Program-made: the position numbers and the translations under genes
The notes under the pieces: generated by a model
What the model was told of the DNA's origin: nothing
Database searches by the model: none
What the model saw: the letters and a program-made list of their open reading frames with translations, nothing else
Shown here: positions 52,859-55,279 of the stretch, in pieces
Layout: the number at the start of each line of letters is the position of its first letter
Position numbering within the stretch: position 1 is the first letter of the stretch
DNA from: Defluviicoccus sp.
GTDB lineage: Bacteria > Pseudomonadota > Alphaproteobacteria > MPNO01
DNA: 55,279 nt
Assembly: GCA_028821395.1 (NCBI GenBank)
Contig: JAPPGP010000231.1
Location: 1-55,279 of the forward strand
Direction of reading: 5' to 3'

Positions 52859-53814
52859 CGCGCGTCGGCGCCGAGCTCCGCGGCGAAAGCCAGCGTCTCC
52901 TCGGCCAGCGCCCGCGAATCGGACTCGCTCCGCATCACCGTCTGCGCGACACGGACCGCCATGCCGAGCCCGCGGATGGCCGGAGCGAGGGCCGCGTCCA
53001 GCTCGTCGATCACCATGCCGTCGATCCGCGCGCCGTAATGCCGGGCGATGCCGAGCGCGTCGGTCTCGGCGCCGAGCTCCGCCATCATCTTCGCCGCCGG
53101 CCCCTTGATCGCCCGCCCGCCGACGATGGGCGAGACGGCCACCACCGGGACGTTCCGCGCGTCGAGAAAATCGGCGACATCCGCCATGCCGACGATCGGC
53201 GCGACGCTGACATAGGGGTTGGAGGGGCAGATGACGACCGCTTGGAGCGCCTTGTCGGCGAGGGCGGCGGCGAGGCCGGGGGAGGGGCCGGCCGCCTCGA
53301 TCCCGTCGAAGCGGAAGCCCGAGACAAGGGGCTCGCATCGCCGACGGACGAAATAGTCCTGGAAGGCTAGCGCGCCCTCGTCGGTCTCGACGACGGTGCG
53401 GACCGGCGCATCGCTCATCGGCACGATGCGGTGTCTGATGCCGAGTGCCGCCGAGAGCGCCGCCGTCGCCTGCGACAGGGTTTGGCCGACTTCCAGCATG
53501 CGGCGGCGCTCGACATGGGTGGCGAGGTCCTTGTCGCCCAGCCTGAACCAGGTCTCGCCGCCGAGCTCGGCCAGCGCCTCCATGAACGACCAGGTCTCGC
53601 CGGCGACGCCCCAGCCGGTCTCCTCGTTGGCGCGCCCGGCCAGCGTGTACATGACCGTGTCGAGATCGGGCGAGACCGGCAGCCCGAGATGCTCGAAATC
53701 GTCGCCGGTATTGACCGCGACGGTGAGGCGCTCCGGGTCGAGCACGCTGGCGAGGCCGCGCGCCAGCCTGGCGCCGCCGACGCCGCCCGCGAGCGCGAGA
53801 ACGTGCCCCTCCAT
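52855..53814 (-). CDS. cofD: 2-phospho-L-lactate transferase CofD (FbiA)
   Basis: 319 residues. The signature LAGGVGGARLARGL at the N-terminus, then NTGDDFEHLGLPVSPDLDTV and MYTLAG, and VICPSNPYVSVAPIV are all diagnostic for CofD. It joins the GDP-activated three-carbon acid to the deazaflavin Fo, giving F420-0 or dehydro-F420-0. It starts two bases after the stop of cofE. Confidence 0.96.
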   Translation of the reverse strand: MEGHVLALAGGVGGARLARGLASVLDPERLTVAVNTGDDFEHLGLPVSPDLDTVMYTLAGRANEETGWGVAGETWSFMEALAELGGETWFRLGDKDLATHVERRRMLEVGQTLSQATAALSAALGIRHRIVPMSDAPVRTVVETDEGALAFQDYFVRRRCEPLVSGFRFDGIEAAGPSPGLAAALADKALQAVVICPSNPYVSVAPIVGMADVADFLDARNVPVVAVSPIVGGRAIKGPAAKMMAELGAETDALGIARHYGARIDGMVIDELDAALAPAIRGLGMAVRVAQTVMRSESDSRALAEETLAFAAELGADAR

Positions 53815-53816
53815 GG

Positions 53817-54590
53817 TCAGCAGAACAGGTCGGTCCCGCGGGGCCGGATCAGGTCGGCCGCGCGCGCATCCTCGGATTCCGCCGCGAGCCCGCGCAGCAG
53901 CGCGATCGGCCGCCTCTCGTCCGCCTCGCCCATGACCAGCGCCGCCGCGGAGGCGATCTGGTCGGCGAGCCCCACCTCGCTCACCAGCAACGGCCGGCCG
54001 AACATGTCCGGCCGGCCGCGCAGATCGGCGAGCGCCGTGACCCCGGCGGCGCCGAGCGCGGTCGCCGCGGTGCCGAGACGCCAGGCGCGCCCCAAGCTGT
54101 CGGAAACAACCACCCCCAGGGCGATTCCGGTGCGCCGCCCGATCGCGGCGCGGATCGCCGCCGCGCTGCCGTCCGGGTCGCTTGGCAGCAGCAGCACCCT
54201 TCTGTCGCCGCCGTCCTCCACGTTGGACGCGTCGATCCCCGCATTCGCCAGCACGTAGCCGAGGCGGTGGCGCACCACGATCAGCCCGGGCCTCGCCCGC
54301 ATCACCCGCTCGGACTCGGAGAGGATCAGCTCGATCACCCGCGCGTCCTTGTCGGTTTCGCGGGCGAGCCGCTCGGCCTGCGGCGAGGGGGAGACGTCGT
54401 CGAGGTCCACCCGCCGCCCCTCCGCCTTGGAGACGATCTTCTGGGCGATCACCAAAATGTCGCCCGCCGCCGGGACGAGGCCCGAGGCCCGGTAGGCGTC
54501 GAGCACCACGCCGCAAAGGTCGTCACCGGCCGCGATGTCCGGCACGCCATCGAGCGCCACGATTTCGAGCCGGGACGCGGCGACGCTCAC
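53817..54590 (-). CDS. cofE: Coenzyme F420-0:L-glutamate ligase CofE
   Basis: 257 residues, the length of archaeal-type CofE; the C-terminal nitroreductase-like domain of mycobacterial FbiB is missing. Conserved parts are VIAQKIVSKAEGR, RARPGLIVVRHRLGYVLANA and LGVVVSDSLGRAWRLGTAAT. It adds glutamate residues to F420-0. The GTG at 54590 overlaps the npdG stop (GTGA). Without the FbiB reductase domain, any dehydro intermediate would need a separate reductase, or the pathway uses a saturated precursor. Confidence 0.95.
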   Translation of the reverse strand: MSVAASRLEIVALDGVPDIAAGDDLCGVVLDAYRASGLVPAAGDILVIAQKIVSKAEGRRVDLDDVSPSPQAERLARETDKDARVIELILSESERVMRARPGLIVVRHRLGYVLANAGIDASNVEDGGDRRVLLLPSDPDGSAAAIRAAIGRRTGIALGVVVSDSLGRAWRLGTAATALGAAGVTALADLRGRPDMFGRPLLVSEVGLADQIASAAALVMGEADERRPIALLRGLAAESEDARAADLIRPRGTDLFC

Positions 54591-55255
54591 CCGGCGTCGT
54601 CTCCCGGCAGCCCGGTGATGCGGATGCCGGAGCCGGGCGATTCGTAGCGCCGGTTGATCCAGATCAGCACCGAGGTCAGCGCCTCGGCGGCGACGGCGTT
54701 GTCGAGCGGCCCGGCCTCGATGCCGCGCAGCCCGGCCGCCTCGATCAGCGCGACGGCCTGGGCGCGCGCCTCCCTCGAGTCGCCGCAGACCAGCACGTCG
54801 CACTCCGTCTCGTGGCCGGGATCGGCGAGGTGGTCCGCCGCGACGTTCTGGAAGGCCGACACCACGCGGGTGTCGGCGCCGAGAATCCCCTGCGCGATGG
54901 CCGCTGCCGAGCCCTCCGGCGGGAGCTGCACCCGGGCGACCCGGGGGGGCACCAGCGGCACCGTCACATCGATCACGATCTTGCCGCGCGCGGCATCGGC
55001 GATGTCGGTCATGGTCTGGCGCTGGGCGGCGAAGGGAACGGTGACCACGACGATATCCGCTTCCGCCGCGGCATCGATATTGGCCGCCCCCTCGACCGCG
55101 CCGTGGTCGGAGAGCGCCGCGGCGCTGGCCGCCGCGCGCTCGGCCGAGCGCGAGCCGACGATCACGCGGTAGCCCGCCCGCGCCCAGCGCACCGCGAGCC
55201 CGGTGCCCTCCGCCCCGGTGCCGCCGACGATGGCGATGACGGGACGGTCGCTCAC
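54587..55255 (-). CDS. npdG: NADPH-dependent F420 reductase
   Basis: 222 residues of the F420:NADP oxidoreductase family. It opens IAIVGGTGAEGTGLAVRWAR, a GxGxxG NADP motif followed by the phosphate-contacting GSRSAERA. Further typical segments are VVTVPFAAQRQTM, VVSAFQNVAADHL and DVLVCGDSREARA. It reduces F420 with NADPH, supplying F420H2 to luciferase-like reductases. It starts with GTG that overlaps the stop of another gene continuing past the right edge. Confidence 0.95.
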   Translation of the reverse strand: MSDRPVIAIVGGTGAEGTGLAVRWARAGYRVIVGSRSAERAAASAAALSDHGAVEGAANIDAAAEADIVVVTVPFAAQRQTMTDIADAARGKIVIDVTVPLVPPRVARVQLPPEGSAAAIAQGILGADTRVVSAFQNVAADHLADPGHETECDVLVCGDSREARAQAVALIEAAGLRGIEAGPLDNAVAAEALTSVLIWINRRYESPGSGIRITGLPGDDAG

Positions 55256-55279
55256 CGCGCGGCCGCGACGGGTTCGAGC
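55252..55279 (-). CDS. C-terminal end of a gene entering from the right edge
   Basis: The minus strand reads the last eight codons LEPVAAAR and a stop that overlaps the npdG start (GTGA). The coupling suggests another F420 gene; fbiC (Fo synthase), the one missing step, would be the obvious candidate. Eight residues are too few to identify it. Confidence 0.45.

Overview
The window is a 55 kb stretch of a very GC-rich bacterial chromosome (by eye about 70% G+C), almost certainly from an alphaproteobacterium. A DUF2794 protein, Coq7-type ubiquinone hydroxylase, an alphaproteobacterial-style BamB/Der cluster, Ppx-RlmE coupling and many xanthine-dehydrogenase-family molybdoenzymes point that way. 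Coenzyme F420 synthesis genes are uncommon in that class and suggest an uncultured, metabolically versatile lineage. I cannot name a genus from sequence alone.

Layout. 1-2.4 kb: end of htpX, an isochorismatase-like hydrolase and a MetE-like TIM barrel. 2.5-6.7 kb: two VapC toxin-antitoxin (TA) modules flanking an orphan CoxL-like molybdenum subunit. 6.8-10.4 kb: a complete three-subunit molybdenum hydroxylase operon. 10.5-11.5 kb: a TbpB-like lipoprotein and tRNA-Gln(CTG). 11.7-24.8 kb: a housekeeping block on the plus strand (ppx, rlmE, guaB, guaA, fni, NUDIX, YfgM-like, bamB, der), interrupted by a nuclease-like/PIN pair. 25-38 kb: catabolic and redox enzymes (two luciferase-like oxidoreductases, a Rieske dioxygenase, amidohydrolases, another orphan molybdenum subunit) with isolated antitoxin genes. 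38.4-41.6 kb: tRNA-Leu(CAA), yqaA-dsbB-coq7, then a TumE/TumA module. 41.6-44.6 kb: a flavodoxin-fold oxidoreductase coupled to a DMSO-reductase-family enzyme. 44.7-46.8 kb: a lower-GC island with a HicB-like gene, an unknown 120-residue protein and a 498-residue ImmA/IrrE-like protein that has lost its zinc ligands. 46.9-51.3 kb: P450, amidohydrolase, metallo-beta-lactamase-fold and hotdog proteins. 51.3-55.3 kb: a polysaccharide-deacetylase-like gene and the F420 genes cofC, cofD, cofE and npdG.

How it fits together. F420 made by the right-hand operon could serve the two luciferase-like proteins (24959-25957 and 36852-38024), with NpdG recycling it from NADPH. The dioxygenase, P450, amidohydrolases and molybdenum hydroxylases form a broad oxidative repertoire; no substrate can be assigned.

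Most notable observations. (1) The TumE/TumA module lies between two identical 42-bp direct repeats that duplicate the last bases of coq7, the structure expected of a small integrated cassette. (2) The lower-GC island at 44.7-46.8 kb carries a tightly coupled two-gene unit with a predicted pseudo-peptidase and an unknown partner. (3) About nine TA-like loci, several of them solitary antitoxins, lie in 55 kb. (4) A family of REP-like palindromes recurs in at least five intergenic gaps. (5) One VapC gene appears to start with CTG.
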